Of a stretch of 64,000 bases of DNA, positions 42,252-53,085 are shown one piece after another. This DNA comes from Pseudomonas bubulae (GTDB lineage Bacteria > Pseudomonadota > Gammaproteobacteria > Pseudomonadales > Pseudomonadaceae): contig NZ_CP146077.1 of assembly GCF_037023725.1 (NCBI RefSeq), positions 1,773,001-1,837,000 on the forward strand. Reading direction: 5' to 3'. The position numbers and the translations under genes are program-made. The notes under the pieces were generated by a model. That model did no database searches. It saw only the letters and a list, made by a program, of their open reading frames with translations, and had not been told where the DNA came from. Position 1 is the first letter of the stretch. Every line of letters starts with the position of its first letter.

Positions 42252-44155
42252 GGCGTGTCGGCCTTAGCAGGTTGTACCAGCGGCAAAAGAAGGACAAATG
42301 CGACACCACCGGTGACCGGGAACTCGACACTGAGGCTGCCGCCGGCAGCAGCGGCCAGGCTGGCTGACAGGGTCAGGCCAAGGCCTAGACCCTGTTCGCC
42401 GGGTTTGGTGGTGAAGAAGGGTTCAAAGAGATGTTTGCGTGCTTCTGGCTCGATCCCGGGACCGTTATCGCGCACGCACAGACGGTATTTGGCGTCGTTG
42501 GGCTCGCCCGTCAGCCACAGTTGCGGTTGTGTCGCCTGACCTTGCATGGCGTCCAGCGCATTGCCGATCAGGTTGACCAGAATTTGCTCAAGTCGGGTTT
42601 GATCAATCTTGAGCGCCACCTCCGTGAAGTCTCGATGCAGTTGCACCCCTGATTCTTCCATGCGGCTGGCGAGCAGTTGCAGGGCGGCGTCAACGGCCTT
42701 GCCCAGGCAGGCCTGGCCATGATCGTCACCGCGGCGGGCGAAGGAGCGCAGGTTAGCGGTGATGCGGCCCATTCGGTCGACCAGATTGTTGATGGTGCCG
42801 AGGTTGTCCGCGGCGACCTTGAGATCACCGCGTTCAAGAAAGCGCACGGTATTGCCCGACAGCGTGCGCAAGGCCGCCAGCGGCTGGTTCAGTTCATGGG
42901 CGATGCTGGTGGACATCTGCCCGATGGCCGCCAGCTTGCCCGCCTGTACCAGTTCATCCTGGGCGCGGCGCAGGGTGTCTTCGGCCTGGCGCCGCTCGCG
43001 TATCTGGCCTTTGAGCCGTTCGTTGCTGGCCCGCAGGTGGGTGGTGCGCTCGGTGATCTTGCGCTCCAGCTGGTTGTTGGCCTCTTGCAGGGCTTCCCGT
43101 GCAGCCAGTCGGGTGGCTATCACTTTGCGTCGCTCATTCCAGGCAATCAGCAAAAAGGCCAGCAAGGCAAATGCCACCGCCACCAGCATTCCCTGGTTCG
43201 CCGCTTCACGGCGCAGGTCTTGCAATGGCGTGAGCAGGGTGATGTCCCAGGGGGTGTCGTTAAGCCTGCGGGTTTGCGCCAGGTAGCTGACTTCCTGGTG
43301 GTCGGTCACCACATCGTTACTGCTGGCGAAGGTGACTTTTTCTACGCCTTCGGCGAGGTTTTCCCGCTCCAGCGGTTCCAGCTCGTTAAGCGGCCACCAG
43401 TAGTACTGCAGGCTGCGGGCCAGGCGCTCCTTGGTGTCGGCACTGAGCGGGTGGATTGACTTGAGCCGCCGGGTAGGGTCGCTGGACAGGATGATAATGC
43501 CGTTCTCGTCGCTGACGTAGGCTTCGAGGCGGGCGCGTTGCCAGCGCTCCTCAAGGGCTTCGAGGCGGACTTTGATCACGGCCACGCCAATGATCTTGCC
43601 CTGCTCTTCCAGGCCGTGGGCGAGGTAGTAGCCGGGTTCACCCGAGGTACTGCCAATGCCGTAGAAGCGGCCGGGCTGGCCGCGTACGGCATCCTGAAAG
43701 TAGGCGCGAAATGACAGGTCCTCGCCCAGATAACTGTCGGTATCCCGCCAGTTGCTGGTGGCCATCACGCGGCCGGTGGTGTCGAGCACATAGATGGCCC
43801 GGCTGCGGCTGCGGCGGTTCAGGCCTTCGAGGTATTGATTGACGGTGACCCGGTTCTGCACGGAGGGATCGGCGAGCAATCGCGAAACGCTGGACTCCAG
43901 CTCCAGCAGGCTGGGCAGGTAAGTGTATTTGCCCAGCTCACTTTCAACGGTACGGGCATGCAGTTCCAGTTGGCGTTCGCCGGTTTCGCTCAGGGTACGA
44001 ATACCGAAGTGTTCGCTGATGCGATAGCCCGCGTAGCCCAGGCCGATCGTCAACAGGATGATCAGCAGAGGCAGCAGGAAATGACGGAGCAGGCGAGGTT
44101 TCACGGCAAGTGAGGGCGGAGCACCGCGATAAATAGTGGGGTCGCATTTCATCAC
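42248..44155 (-). CDS. aauS: Sensor histidine kinase AauS
   Basis: 635 residues of the DctB type: helix near 28-48, a large periplasmic double-PAS sensor (about 50-305), a second helix (MLVAVAFALLAFLLIAW), a coiled coil (QEANNQLERKITERTTHLRASNERLKGQIRERRQAEDTL), the HisKA His in STSIAHELNQPLAAL and an HATPase domain (NLIGNALDAM, RDNGPGIEPEA, QGLGLGLTLSASLA). In P. putida and P. aeruginosa this kinase senses acidic amino acids. It overlaps aauR and stands next to the aat transporter genes. Confidence 0.88.
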   Translation of the reverse strand: MMKCDPTIYRGAPPSLAVKPRLLRHFLLPLLIILLTIGLGYAGYRISEHFGIRTLSETGERQLELHARTVESELGKYTYLPSLLELESSVSRLLADPSVQNRVTVNQYLEGLNRRSRSRAIYVLDTTGRVMATSNWRDTDSYLGEDLSFRAYFQDAVRGQPGRFYGIGSTSGEPGYYLAHGLEEQGKIIGVAVIKVRLEALEERWQRARLEAYVSDENGIIILSSDPTRRLKSIHPLSADTKERLARSLQYYWWPLNELEPLERENLAEGVEKVTFASSNDVVTDHQEVSYLAQTRRLNDTPWDITLLTPLQDLRREAANQGMLVAVAFALLAFLLIAWNERRKVIATRLAAREALQEANNQLERKITERTTHLRASNERLKGQIRERRQAEDTLRRAQDELVQAGKLAAIGQMSTSIAHELNQPLAALRTLSGNTVRFLERGDLKVAADNLGTINNLVDRMGRITANLRSFARRGDDHGQACLGKAVDAALQLLASRMEESGVQLHRDFTEVALKIDQTRLEQILVNLIGNALDAMQGQATQPQLWLTGEPNDAKYRLCVRDNGPGIEPEARKHLFEPFFTTKPGEQGLGLGLTLSASLAAAAGGSLSVEFPVTGGVAFVLLLPLVQPAKADTP

Positions 44156-44166
44156 AGATGCCTTGG

Positions 44167-44190
44167 GTCAACCACTGTGCAGTGGTTGAC
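44167..44190. terminator. Perfect hairpin upstream of aauS / downstream of the aat operon
   Basis: GTCAACCACTG, TG, CAGTGGTTGAC: 11-bp arms without T-run, 12 bp before the aauS start. It may be an operator as easily as a terminator. Confidence 0.5.
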
Positions 44191-44207
44191 CGTTCACGTA
44201 GATCCAC

Positions 44208-44293
44208 TGTGGGAGCGGGATTGCTCGCGATGGGAGCGGCGCGGTTCATCAGTTAACCAGGATCGCTGCCATCGCGAGCAAGCCCGCTCCCAC
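44208..44293. repeat. Inverted REP pair
   Basis: GTGGGAGCGGGATTGCTCGCGA and, about 40 bp on, its reverse complement ATCGCGAGCAAGCCCGCTCCC, forming a stable cruciform between aatP and aauS. Confidence 0.88.
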
Positions 44294-44320
44294 CCAAGCC
44301 GGTGGGAGCTGAACGGGTGT

Positions 44321-45055
44321 TTAGTGCTGCAGGATCTTGGCGAGGAAGTGCTGGGCACGCTCGGAGCGGGCCGATACATCACCGAAAAACTCTTCTTTCT
44401 CACAGTCTTCGACGATTTTGCCCTGATCCATAAAGATCACCCGATTGGCGACCTTGCGGGCAAAACCCATTTCGTGGGTCACGCACATCATGGTCATGCC
44501 TTCGTTGGCCAACTGCACCATGACGTCGAGCACTTCGTTGACCATTTCCGGGTCAAGGGCCGAGGTCGGTTCATCAAACAGCATGACGATCGGGTCCATG
44601 GCCAGGGCGCGGGCAATCGCCACACGTTGTTGTTGCCCGCCGGAAAGCTGGCCGGGGTGCTTGTGGGCATGGGCCGACAGGCCTACGCGTTCCAGAAGCT
44701 CAAGGCCTTTTTTGGTGGCTTCAGCCTTGCTGCGGCCCAATACCTTGACCTGGGCAATGGTCAGGTTTTCGGTGATGGTCATGTGCGGGAACAGTTCGAA
44801 GTGCTGGAACACCATGCCAACCCGCGAACGCAGCTTCGGCAGGTTGGTCTTCGGGTCGGCAATGGAGGTGCCGTCAACCACGATGTCGCCTTTCTGGAAC
44901 GGTTCAAGGGCGTTGACGCACTTGATCAGGGTCGACTTGCCCGAGCCCGACGGGCCACAGACAACGACCACTTCGCCTTTTTTGACTTCAGTACTGCAAT
45001 CGGTCAGTACCTGGAAGTCCCCGTACCACTTGTTGATGTTCTTGATCGAGATCAT
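44321..45055 (-). CDS. aatP: Glutamate/aspartate ABC transporter ATPase AatP
   Basis: 244 residues: Walker [11 protein letters not shown]-loop [12 protein letters not shown], signature [15 protein letters not shown], Walker [16 protein letters not shown] and switch His in [16 protein letters not shown]. It is of polar amino-acid (GltL/GlnQ) type and powers uptake through AatQ/AatM. Its start overlaps the stop of aatM by 4 bp. It is the last gene of the transporter operon, followed by a REP pair. Substrate assignment rests on the complete operon and the AauR site. Confidence 0.92.
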   Translation of the reverse strand: MISIKNINKWYGDFQVLTDCSTEVKKGEVVVVCGPSGSGKSTLIKCVNALEPFQKGDIVVDGTSIADPKTNLPKLRSRVGMVFQHFELFPHMTITENLTIAQVKVLGRSKAEATKKGLELLERVGLSAHAHKHPGQLSGGQQQRVAIARALAMDPIVMLFDEPTSALDPEMVNEVLDVMVQLANEGMTMMCVTHEMGFARKVANRVIFMDQGKIVEDCEKEEFFGDVSARSERAQHFLAKILQH

Positions 45056-45726
45056 ACGGCAAACCTTTTTTGCAGACGCTTGACCAGCAGCGAGGCGGAA
45101 AAGCTGATGATGAAATACACCAGACCGGCGAAGATCAGGAACTCATTGGAGCGGCCGATGATGTCGCCACTGGAACGCGAGGCATTGAGGAAATCCACCA
45201 GGCCAACCGTGTAGACCAGAGAGGTGTCCTGGAACAGGATAATGCTCTGTTGCAGCAGCAGCGGGGTCATTTTACGAAAGGCCTGGGGCAGGATGATCAG
45301 GCGCATGGCCTGGCCGTAGCTCATGCCCAGGGCCTTGGCTGCACCCATTTGCCCCTTGGGGATGGCCTGCACGCCTGCTCGCACGATTTCGCAGAAGTAG
45401 GCTGCTTCGAACATGACGAAGGCTACCAGGCACGACTCGAACGCCCCGATCGGGGTGTCCTTGCCGGTGATCCAGCGCAGCACGAACGGCACCGCCAGGT
45501 AGAACCAGGTAATCACCAGCAGTAGCGGGATGGAGCGGAAATAGTTCACGTAAGCGCCGGCCAGGTTGGCCATCCACTTGCTTGACGATAAACGCATCAG
45601 GGCCAGCACGGTGCCCAGGGCCACACCACCGACAACGCCCATGACCATCAGCTTGAGGGTCATGATCATGCCGTTCCACAGGCCCGGCAGGGCGGGGACA
45701 ATCCCGCTGAAATCGAAGAAGTCCAT
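45052..45726 (-). CDS. aatM: Glutamate/aspartate ABC transporter permease AatM
   Basis: 224 residues with about five helices of the HisM/GltK type. The EAA loop [43 protein letters not shown] is intact. Its start shares one base with the stop of aatQ (TAATG) and its stop overlaps aatP, so all three are translationally coupled. The N-terminus [27 protein letters not shown] matches family starts. Confidence 0.92.
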   Translation of the reverse strand: MDFFDFSGIVPALPGLWNGMIMTLKLMVMGVVGGVALGTVLALMRLSSSKWMANLAGAYVNYFRSIPLLLVITWFYLAVPFVLRWITGKDTPIGAFESCLVAFVMFEAAYFCEIVRAGVQAIPKGQMGAAKALGMSYGQAMRLIILPQAFRKMTPLLLQQSIILFQDTSLVYTVGLVDFLNASRSSGDIIGRSNEFLIFAGLVYFIISFSASLLVKRLQKRFAV

Positions 45727-46472
45727 TATTTGCCCCCCAGAGACATGAGACCGGGTACGGCTACTTTTTTCTCGATCAGGCGCATCAACAGCATCAGGCT
45801 CATGTTCAGGGTGAAGTAGATCAACGTGGCCAGGGTGAAGGCTTCAAACAGGTTGGCGGAAAACTCGGCCGTCTGTTTGGTTTGTGCCAGCAGTTCCATC
45901 AAACCGATCAGCGAGGCCACGGACGAGTTCTTGAACACGTTGAGGAATTCGGAGGTGAGCGGTGGAATGATGATTCGGTAGGCCTGTGGCAGCAGCACGT
46001 TCCAGTAGATCTGCGCCATGCTGAAACCCATGGCGCGGGCCGCTGCTTCCTGGCCCCGTGGCAGGGCTTCGATACCGGTACGTACCTGTTCGCAAACACG
46101 TGCGGCGGTAAACAGGCCCAGACACACGACAACGCTCAGATAAGCCGAAGTGGTCGGGTTGAGGTCCTGCTTGTACCATTCCTGCAGGTTGGGTGGCAGC
46201 AGATCGGGCACCAGGAAGTACCAGATAAACAGCTGCACCAGCAGCGGAACATTACGGAAGATTTCTACGTATACCGTGGCAATGCCCGCGATAAAGCGGT
46301 TCGGCAGGGTGCGCATCACGCCCAGCAGCGAACCCAGGATCAGCGCGACAATCCAGGCGACAACAGCGATAGCGATGGTCCAGCCCAAGCCGGAAATAAA
46401 CCAGTCGAGATATGTCTCGCTGCCTACGCCGGTGGACTTGAAGAACACGCTCCAGTCCCAATTGTAATTCAT
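45726..46472 (-). CDS. aatQ: Glutamate/aspartate ABC transporter permease AatQ
   Basis: 248 residues from MNYNWDWSVFFKSTGVGSETYLDWFISGLGWT, the GltJ-type start; a GGGGAG ribosome site lies 9 nt before this ATG, so an 11-codon upstream extension is not used. The EAA loop is VRTGIEALPRGQEAAARAMGFSMAQIYWNVLLPQAYRIIIPPL. It forms the membrane channel together with AatM. A GC-rich hairpin precedes it after aatJ and probably lowers its expression relative to the binding protein. Confidence 0.92.
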   Translation of the reverse strand: MNYNWDWSVFFKSTGVGSETYLDWFISGLGWTIAIAVVAWIVALILGSLLGVMRTLPNRFIAGIATVYVEIFRNVPLLVQLFIWYFLVPDLLPPNLQEWYKQDLNPTTSAYLSVVVCLGLFTAARVCEQVRTGIEALPRGQEAAARAMGFSMAQIYWNVLLPQAYRIIIPPLTSEFLNVFKNSSVASLIGLMELLAQTKQTAEFSANLFEAFTLATLIYFTLNMSLMLLMRLIEKKVAVPGLMSLGGK

Positions 46473-46628
46473 GCAGGGTCTCCCCTCAGATGGGTCTATA
46501 AACAAGCACTTGCTTCAGGGAATCCGTTCTCACCCGGCAGGGTCGCCGGGCACACTTAGCCCGCTCGATAACCGGCGGGTCGAGTGCTCTCTAATGCAAT
46601 AAGAAGCTTAGTCCAAAGGTGGTCGACA

Positions 46629-46658
46629 CCCCCGGGCGCAATGGCTTGCGCCCGGGGG
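46629..46658 (-). terminator. GC-rich hairpin between aatJ and aatQ
   Basis: CCCCCGGGCGCA, ATGGCT, TGCGCCCGGGGG: perfect 12-bp stem without T-run. It is in the usual place for an mRNA-stabilising or attenuating hairpin behind a highly expressed binding-protein gene. Confidence 0.72.
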
Positions 46659-46674
46659 GTTCAGCCGGCTGAAA

Positions 46675-47604
46675 TCAGGATTTCTTTTCTTCAGCCGGTT
46701 TGTCGTCTGCTGCCTTGTCGGTAGGGGTGGCAATCAACGCTTTGAGCTCATCGCTCATCGGGAACATCAGGTTCAGGCCTTTTGGTGGAATCGGCGACTC
46801 GAACCAGGTTTTGTAGGTGTCGTTGATCTTGCCCGACTTGTAGTAGGCAACGATGGCGTCATCCACGGCCTTTTTGAATTCCGGATCGCCTTTACGCAGC
46901 ATGCAGCCGTAGATTTCGTAGGACTGTGGAGTGCCGGTCACGGCCCAGTCTGTAGGCTTCTTGGCTTTGGCCATTTCACCGGCCAGCAGGGCGTCGTCCA
47001 TCATGAAAGCAACAGCACGGCCCGACTCCAGCATGTTGAAGGCTTCGCCGTGGTCTTTTGCCGAGATCACGTTCATGCCCATCTGCTTGTCGGCGTTCAT
47101 CGCCTTGAGGATGCGCTCGGAGGTGGTACCAGCAGTGGTCACGACGTTTTTGCCTTTCAGGTCAGCGAAGTCCTTGTAAGGTGAGTCCTTTTTGGACAGC
47201 AGGCGCGTACCGATTTCGAAGATGCCGACCGAGAAGTCGACCTGCTGTTGGCGTTCAACGTTGTTGGTGGTGGAACCACACTCAACGTCAACGGTGCCGT
47301 TCTGCACCAGCGGGATACGGGTCTGGGAGGTAACGAGGTTGTACTTGACCTTCAGGTCCGGCATGTCGAGCTGTTTTTTCAGCCCTTCAACGATAGCCAG
47401 TTGCACATCATGGGAGTAGCCAACCGGTTTGCCGGAAGCGTCCGCGATGTAGGAGAACGGAATGGAGGAGTCACGATGCCCAAGGGTGATGGTGCCGGAT
47501 TCTTTGATTTTCTTCAGTGTGCCGGTCAATTCGGCTGCAAAAACTGGAGTGCTAATCAGAGCTGCAGCAATTGCTGCGCCCAAAAGTTGCGGAACGATGC
47601 GCAT
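46675..47604 (-). CDS. aatJ: Periplasmic glutamate/aspartate-binding protein AatJ
   Basis: 309 residues: signal peptide MRIVPQLLGAAIAAALISTPVFAAEL (cleavage near 24), then the polar-amino-acid binding fold: LKKIKESGTITLGHRDSSIPFSYIADASGKPVGYSHDVQLAIVEGL, CGSTTNNVERQQQVDFSVGIFE, TAGTTSERIL and VAFMMDDALLAGEMAKA, all characteristic of GltI/AatJ. It captures glutamate and aspartate for AatQMP. It has a sigma54 promoter about 110 bp upstream and AauR sites beyond, so AauR~P should turn it on. Confidence 0.93.
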   Translation of the reverse strand: MRIVPQLLGAAIAAALISTPVFAAELTGTLKKIKESGTITLGHRDSSIPFSYIADASGKPVGYSHDVQLAIVEGLKKQLDMPDLKVKYNLVTSQTRIPLVQNGTVDVECGSTTNNVERQQQVDFSVGIFEIGTRLLSKKDSPYKDFADLKGKNVVTTAGTTSERILKAMNADKQMGMNVISAKDHGEAFNMLESGRAVAFMMDDALLAGEMAKAKKPTDWAVTGTPQSYEIYGCMLRKGDPEFKKAVDDAIVAYYKSGKINDTYKTWFESPIPPKGLNLMFPMSDELKALIATPTDKAADDKPAEEKKS

Positions 47605-47715
47605 CGATGTTTCCTCGACATTGTTTTTTTTATTGAGCCCGTTTGCAGGCCCTTTTTTACTCAGAACGTCTCAACAGGCTAAACGCTCTGTTTAAGCATT
47701 CGGCATAGAGTGTAG

Positions 47716-47731
47716 AGCATGAGTCGTGCCA
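47716..47731 (-). promoter_or_regulatory. Sigma54 promoter of aatJQMP
   Basis: Minus strand TGGCACGACTCATGCT: full -24 TGGCACG and -12 ATGC with correct 10-base GG-to-GC spacing. The predicted leader is about 100 nt. Confidence 0.82.
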
Positions 47732-47808
47732 GCCCTGGCATTAAAGTCTAACCTGCTGATTTATAACGAATTAAAGTTTTATGTCGGGACTTCGGTGGCA
47801 TGCAGATG

Positions 47809-47854
47809 CCCGGAAAGCCGAATCATTGGGGGGGAGTGCGTTCGGAAAACCGAA
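47809..47854. promoter_or_regulatory. AauR upstream activating sites
   Basis: TTCGGAAAACCGAA (47841-47854) is an exact TTCGGNNNNCCGAA inverted repeat, the AauR motif I recall. A weaker copy, CCCGGAAAGCCGAA, lies at 47809-47822. Both are 80-125 bp upstream of the sigma54 element of aatJ. Confidence 0.78.
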
Positions 47855-47888
47855 TGAAAGGCAGGCAGTGCGGGGGGGGAGGAGCGAA

Positions 47889-47920
47889 GGCCCGTGCAAG
47901 CGGACTCGCTCCCACGGGCC
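47889..47920 (-). terminator. Hairpin after glpD, REP-like
   Basis: GGCCCGTG pairs with CACGGGCC around CAAGCGGACTCGCTCC. The core resembles a REP unit. It lies 14 bp behind the glpD stop codon. Confidence 0.55.
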
Positions 47921-47933
47921 ATCTAAACGCGAA

Positions 47934-49472
47934 TTAAGCGGCCTGAACCTTGCGGTGTTTCAGGCCAAGGGTGGTCATGTACTGGCTCAGGTGGGCCTGT
48001 TCCTCGGCCGTGGTGAACAACCCAAGCTTGGTGCGGCGCCACAGGATGTCCTGTGCCTCCAGTGCCCATTCCTGGTTGCACAGGTAATCAACCTCACGGC
48101 TGTAAAGGCCGCTGCCGATATGCTCGCCCATGTCGCTCAGGCCTTGTGCACCTTCGAGCAAGCTCCAGGAGCGGTTGCCATAGGTGATTGCCCAGCGCTT
48201 GGCAATTGCGGCATCCAGCCAGCTGTATTTGCTGACCAGGGCCTCGCTCAGGGCTTTTGGCGTGGTCATGCCTTCGCCGCCGGGTAATGTCGCGCTGGCG
48301 GTCCAGCTCGGCTTGATCTGGGTGAAGTAGGGTGTCAGCTGTGCCATGGCCGATTCGGCCAGCTTGCGATAGGTGGTCAGTTTGCCGCCAAATACCGATA
48401 GAAGCGGGGCTTCGCCCGCTGCGCCAGACAATGCCAGGGTGTAGTCGCGGGTCACGGCCGAAGGGTTGTCGGACTCGTCATTGCACAGCGGGCGCACGCC
48501 GGAGTAGGTGCGCAGAATGTCGCTGCGGCTCACTTGCTGCTTGAAGTGGGCGTTGACCACATTAAGCAGGTAGTCGGTTTCTTCTTCGGTAATGCTGACC
48601 TTGGCCGGATCGCCGGTGTATTCGCGGTCAGTGGTGCCGATGATGGTGAACTGGTCCATGTACGGAATGGTGAACACAATCCGCTGGTCTTCGTTCTGCA
48701 GGATGAAGGCATTTGGCGCGTCATACAGCTTGGGCACAATCAGGTGGCTACCCTGGATCAGGCGGATGCCGTAAGGCGAGTCCAGCTTGAGGTCGTCCTT
48801 GATGAATTTGGCGACCCAGGGGCCGGCGGCATTGACCAGGGCCTTGCTGCGGATCGAAAACAGGCTGCCATCTGCACGTTCCAGGTTCAACTCCCACAAA
48901 CCCTTGTTACGGCGCGCGCCGACGCAACGGGTCTGGGTGTGAACATGGGCGCCTTTTTCCCGCGCGGCCATGGCGTTGAGCACTACCAGGCGCGCGTCAT
49001 CGACCCAGCAATCGGAGTATTCAAAACCTTTGGTGATTTCTGCTTTAAGGGGGCTGTTGGCACCGAACTTGAGGCTGGTTGAACCAGCCAGCTTTTCACG
49101 CTTGCCCAAATGGTCATACAGGAACAGGCCGGCACGGATCATCCACGCCGGGCGCAGGTGCGGTCGGTGCGGCAATACGAAACGCATCGGTTTAACGATA
49201 TGCGGGGCTTTGGCCAGCAGCACTTCGCGTTCGGCCAGCGCTTCGCGCACCAGGCGGAACTCGTAATGTTCGAGGTAGCGCAGGCCACCGTGGATCAGCT
49301 TGCTGCTGGCAGAGGACGTGTGGCTGGCCAGATCGTCCTTTTCGCAAAGGAACACCGAGAGGCCGCGCCCGGCTGCATCTGCCGCAATCCCGACACCATT
49401 GATTCCACCACCAATAACGGCGACGTCGTAAACCTCAGCGAGGGGAGTGGCAGGCAAAGTGGTCAGGGGCAT
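47934..49472 (-). CDS. glpD: Aerobic glycerol-3-phosphate dehydrogenase GlpD
   Basis: 512 residues. Oxidises sn-glycerol-3-phosphate to dihydroxyacetone phosphate at the inner membrane, feeding electrons to the quinone pool. The FAD-binding Rossmann motif DVAVIGGGINGVGIAADAAGRGLSVFLCEKDDLASHTSSASSKLIHGGLRYLEHYEF is at the N-terminus, followed by FTIPYMDQFTIIGTTDREYTGDP and SVFGGKLTTYRKLAE. Length is normal. It is separated from glpR by 290 bp containing a REP pair and a palindrome that may be the GlpR operator. Confidence 0.95.
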   Translation of the reverse strand: MPLTTLPATPLAEVYDVAVIGGGINGVGIAADAAGRGLSVFLCEKDDLASHTSSASSKLIHGGLRYLEHYEFRLVREALAEREVLLAKAPHIVKPMRFVLPHRPHLRPAWMIRAGLFLYDHLGKREKLAGSTSLKFGANSPLKAEITKGFEYSDCWVDDARLVVLNAMAAREKGAHVHTQTRCVGARRNKGLWELNLERADGSLFSIRSKALVNAAGPWVAKFIKDDLKLDSPYGIRLIQGSHLIVPKLYDAPNAFILQNEDQRIVFTIPYMDQFTIIGTTDREYTGDPAKVSITEEETDYLLNVVNAHFKQQVSRSDILRTYSGVRPLCNDESDNPSAVTRDYTLALSGAAGEAPLLSVFGGKLTTYRKLAESAMAQLTPYFTQIKPSWTASATLPGGEGMTTPKALSEALVSKYSWLDAAIAKRWAITYGNRSWSLLEGAQGLSDMGEHIGSGLYSREVDYLCNQEWALEAQDILWRRTKLGLFTTAEEQAHLSQYMTTLGLKHRKVQAA

Positions 49473-49508
49473 GGGTTGGCCTCGCGTTCTTTACGCATAT
49501 TTGAATTC

Positions 49509-49522
49509 GAACATTAATGTTC
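49509..49522 (-). promoter_or_regulatory. Palindrome upstream of glpD, candidate GlpR operator
   Basis: GAACATTAATGTTC is a perfect 14-bp dyad 37 bp before the glpD start, flanked by TTC and ATTTGCGAA. A further CGAACATTTT half-site occurs near 49612. Similar TTCGAA-type half-sites lie before glpF. Confidence 0.6.
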
Positions 49523-49639
49523 ATTTGCGAAAATATTAGCGGATAAAGGCGCGCGCAGCCAGCACCCTTCGATTGAAAAAACTCATCGAAGGGCGTCGAA
49601 AGGAAGAATTTCGAACATTTTAGTGTAGGGCAATGATTC

Positions 49640-49728
49640 TGCGGGAGCAGGCATTGCTCGCAATGCAGGCGCTGCGGCTCACCTGTCAGGTTGCGGTGAT
49701 GCCATCGCGAGCAAGCCCGCCCCACAGC
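49640..49728. repeat. Inverted REP pair between glpR and glpD
   Basis: GCGGGAGCAGGCATTGCTCGCAAT at the left pairs with ATCGCGAGCAAGCCCGCCCCAC at the right, more diverged than the other pairs. It probably separates the glpR and glpD transcripts. Confidence 0.8.
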
Positions 49729-49758
49729 ATCTGAACCCGCATCACTATCTGAGTGCGG

Positions 49759-50514
49759 TTACACCACTTCCAGACGAATTTTGTTCTGGGCCAGCAGTTG
49801 CGCCAGCTCCGGCACGGGCGGCTGGTCGGTGACCAGGCAATCGATCAAGGTGATCGGGCCCAAGCGGACCATTGCATTGCGGCCGAACTTGCTGGAGTCC
49901 GCTGCCAGGATAGTTTGTCGGGCATTGGCGATAATCGCCTGGGATACGCGTACTTCCTGATAGTCAAAGTCCAGCAAGCTGCCGTCAGAATCGATACCGC
50001 TGATACCAACCAAGGCGAAGTCGAACTTGAACTGGTTGATAAAGTCGACGCTGGCCTGACCGACGATGCCACCATCGCGGCGCACATTGCCGCCGGCGAT
50101 CAGTACTTCGAAGTCGTCTTTTGCGCTCAGGATCGACGCAACATGCAGGTTGTTGGTGATGATTTTCAGGTGATTGTGGTTGAGCAGCGCCCGGGCAATC
50201 GACTCGGTGGTGGTGCCGATATTGATGAAAATCGAGGCGTGATCGGGAATCTGGGCGGCAATGGCTTCGCCAATGCGGCGCTTTTCATCGCGCATCTGGT
50301 CGGCCCGCATGGCGTAGGCGGTGTTCTCTACACTGGAGTCATAGGCGGCGCCACCGTGGTAGCGGCGCAACAGGTCGGCTTCTGCCAACTGGTTGATGTC
50401 ACGGCGAATGGTCTGCGGCGTGACGACGAACAACTGAGCCATTTCCTCGATGCTGACATAACCGCGCTCGCGTACGAGTTCGAGGATCTGCTGTTGGCGT
50501 GGAGGCAGATTCAT
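49759..50514 (-). CDS. glpR: DeoR-family glycerol regulon repressor GlpR
   Basis: 251 residues from [56 protein letters not shown], the DeoR helix-turn-helix. AAGGAAA lies 6-7 nt before this ATG, so a longer frame from 50550 is rejected. The C-terminal sugar-isomerase-like domain ([44 protein letters not shown]) binds glycerol-3-phosphate. It represses glpFK and glpD until that inducer accumulates. It lies between glpK and glpD on the same strand. Confidence 0.94.
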   Translation of the reverse strand: MNLPPRQQQILELVRERGYVSIEEMAQLFVVTPQTIRRDINQLAEADLLRRYHGGAAYDSSVENTAYAMRADQMRDEKRRIGEAIAAQIPDHASIFINIGTTTESIARALLNHNHLKIITNNLHVASILSAKDDFEVLIAGGNVRRDGGIVGQASVDFINQFKFDFALVGISGIDSDGSLLDFDYQEVRVSQAIIANARQTILAADSSKFGRNAMVRLGPITLIDCLVTDQPPVPELAQLLAQNKIRLEVV

Positions 50515-50597
50515 GGAGTTTCCTTTGGGCGGCGAAGCAAATTCACCCATGATGCCGCAGGAAAGCGTCGTCTGCTACTCGCAGGTGCCTCAAGCAA

Positions 50598-50622
50598 CTG
50601 CGGGCGCCATAGGCGCCCGCAG
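50598..50622 (-). terminator. Strong hairpin between glpK and glpR
   Basis: CTGCGGGCGCC, ATA, GGCGCCCGCAG: perfect 11-bp stem 17 bp behind the glpK stop. It lacks a clear T-run and may attenuate read-through into glpR. Confidence 0.72.
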
Positions 50623-50638
50623 ATGTAATTGCCCGTAC

Positions 50639-52147
<1,509 letters not shown>

Positions 52148-52233
52148 TTAGTGCCTTGCAGAATGAGGGAGGTTGCGGGCGCGAGACAGGTAACGGGCAG
52201 TAGGTCTCGTGCGCCCCGTTTCATCAGTCGGTA

Positions 52234-53085
52234 TCAGGATGCCTGGGTCTTTGCAGGCGCAGCGGCTTGGGTAACCGCATCTGCCGGGGCAATGTCAGGC
52301 AAGTGCCGGGCAATCATCCCGCGATAAATGGCAGCACCCAGACAGGCACCTACGATGGGTGCAAAAATGGGAATCAGGAAATACGGGATATCGCGCCCGC
52401 CGGTGAACGAGACGTCCCCCCAACCAGCGAAGAAAGTCATCAGCTTGGGCCCGAAATCACGCGCAGGGTTCATCGCAAAACCGGTCAATGGGCCCATCGA
52501 GCTGCCAATGACGGCGATCAGCAAGCCGATCAGCAGGGGGGCCAATGGGCCACGGGGCAAGCCGTTTTTGTCGTCGGTCAGGGCCATGATTACGCCCATA
52601 AGGATAGCGGTTATCACAAGCTCGACGAGGAAGGCCTGCAGCGTTGTCAGCGAAGGGTGCGGGTAGGTCGAGAATACCGAGGCCAATTCCAGGCTGGCCT
52701 GGCTGCCACGTACCATCTGGTGGGCTTGTTCGTAATCGAAGAACAGGTTGCTGTAGAGCGTGTAAACCAACGCCGCTGCGCAAAAGGCCCCTGCGATCTG
52801 GGCGAGGATATAGAAAGGCAGTTTACGTTTTTCAAAATCGGTGAACAGGCACAGCGCAATGCTGACCGCCGGGTTCAGGTGTGCGCCGGAAACGCCCGCC
52901 GTCAGATAAATCGCCATGCTGACGCCAATGCCCCAGATGATGCTGATTTCCCATAGGCCAAAACTTGCGCCCGCGACCTTGAGAGCCGCAACACAGCCGG
53001 TACCGAAGAATATCAAAAGTGCGGTGCCGAGAAACTCGGCCAGGCACTGGCCTGAAAGTGTGGGGTGCTGCGATGCAGTCGACAT
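52234..53085 (-). CDS. glpF: Glycerol facilitator aquaglyceroporin GlpF
   Basis: 283 residues with six full helices and two half-helices. The two NPA motifs are HLNPAVSIAL (after AGVSGAHL) and FAMNPARDFGPKL, the latter with the Arg/Asp pair typical of aquaglyceroporins. It allows glycerol to diffuse through the inner membrane and be trapped by GlpK. GAGG 6 nt before the ATG supports the start. It heads the glpFK unit. Confidence 0.95.
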   Translation of the reverse strand: MSTASQHPTLSGQCLAEFLGTALLIFFGTGCVAALKVAGASFGLWEISIIWGIGVSMAIYLTAGVSGAHLNPAVSIALCLFTDFEKRKLPFYILAQIAGAFCAAALVYTLYSNLFFDYEQAHQMVRGSQASLELASVFSTYPHPSLTTLQAFLVELVITAILMGVIMALTDDKNGLPRGPLAPLLIGLLIAVIGSSMGPLTGFAMNPARDFGPKLMTFFAGWGDVSFTGGRDIPYFLIPIFAPIVGACLGAAIYRGMIARHLPDIAPADAVTQAAAPAKTQAS

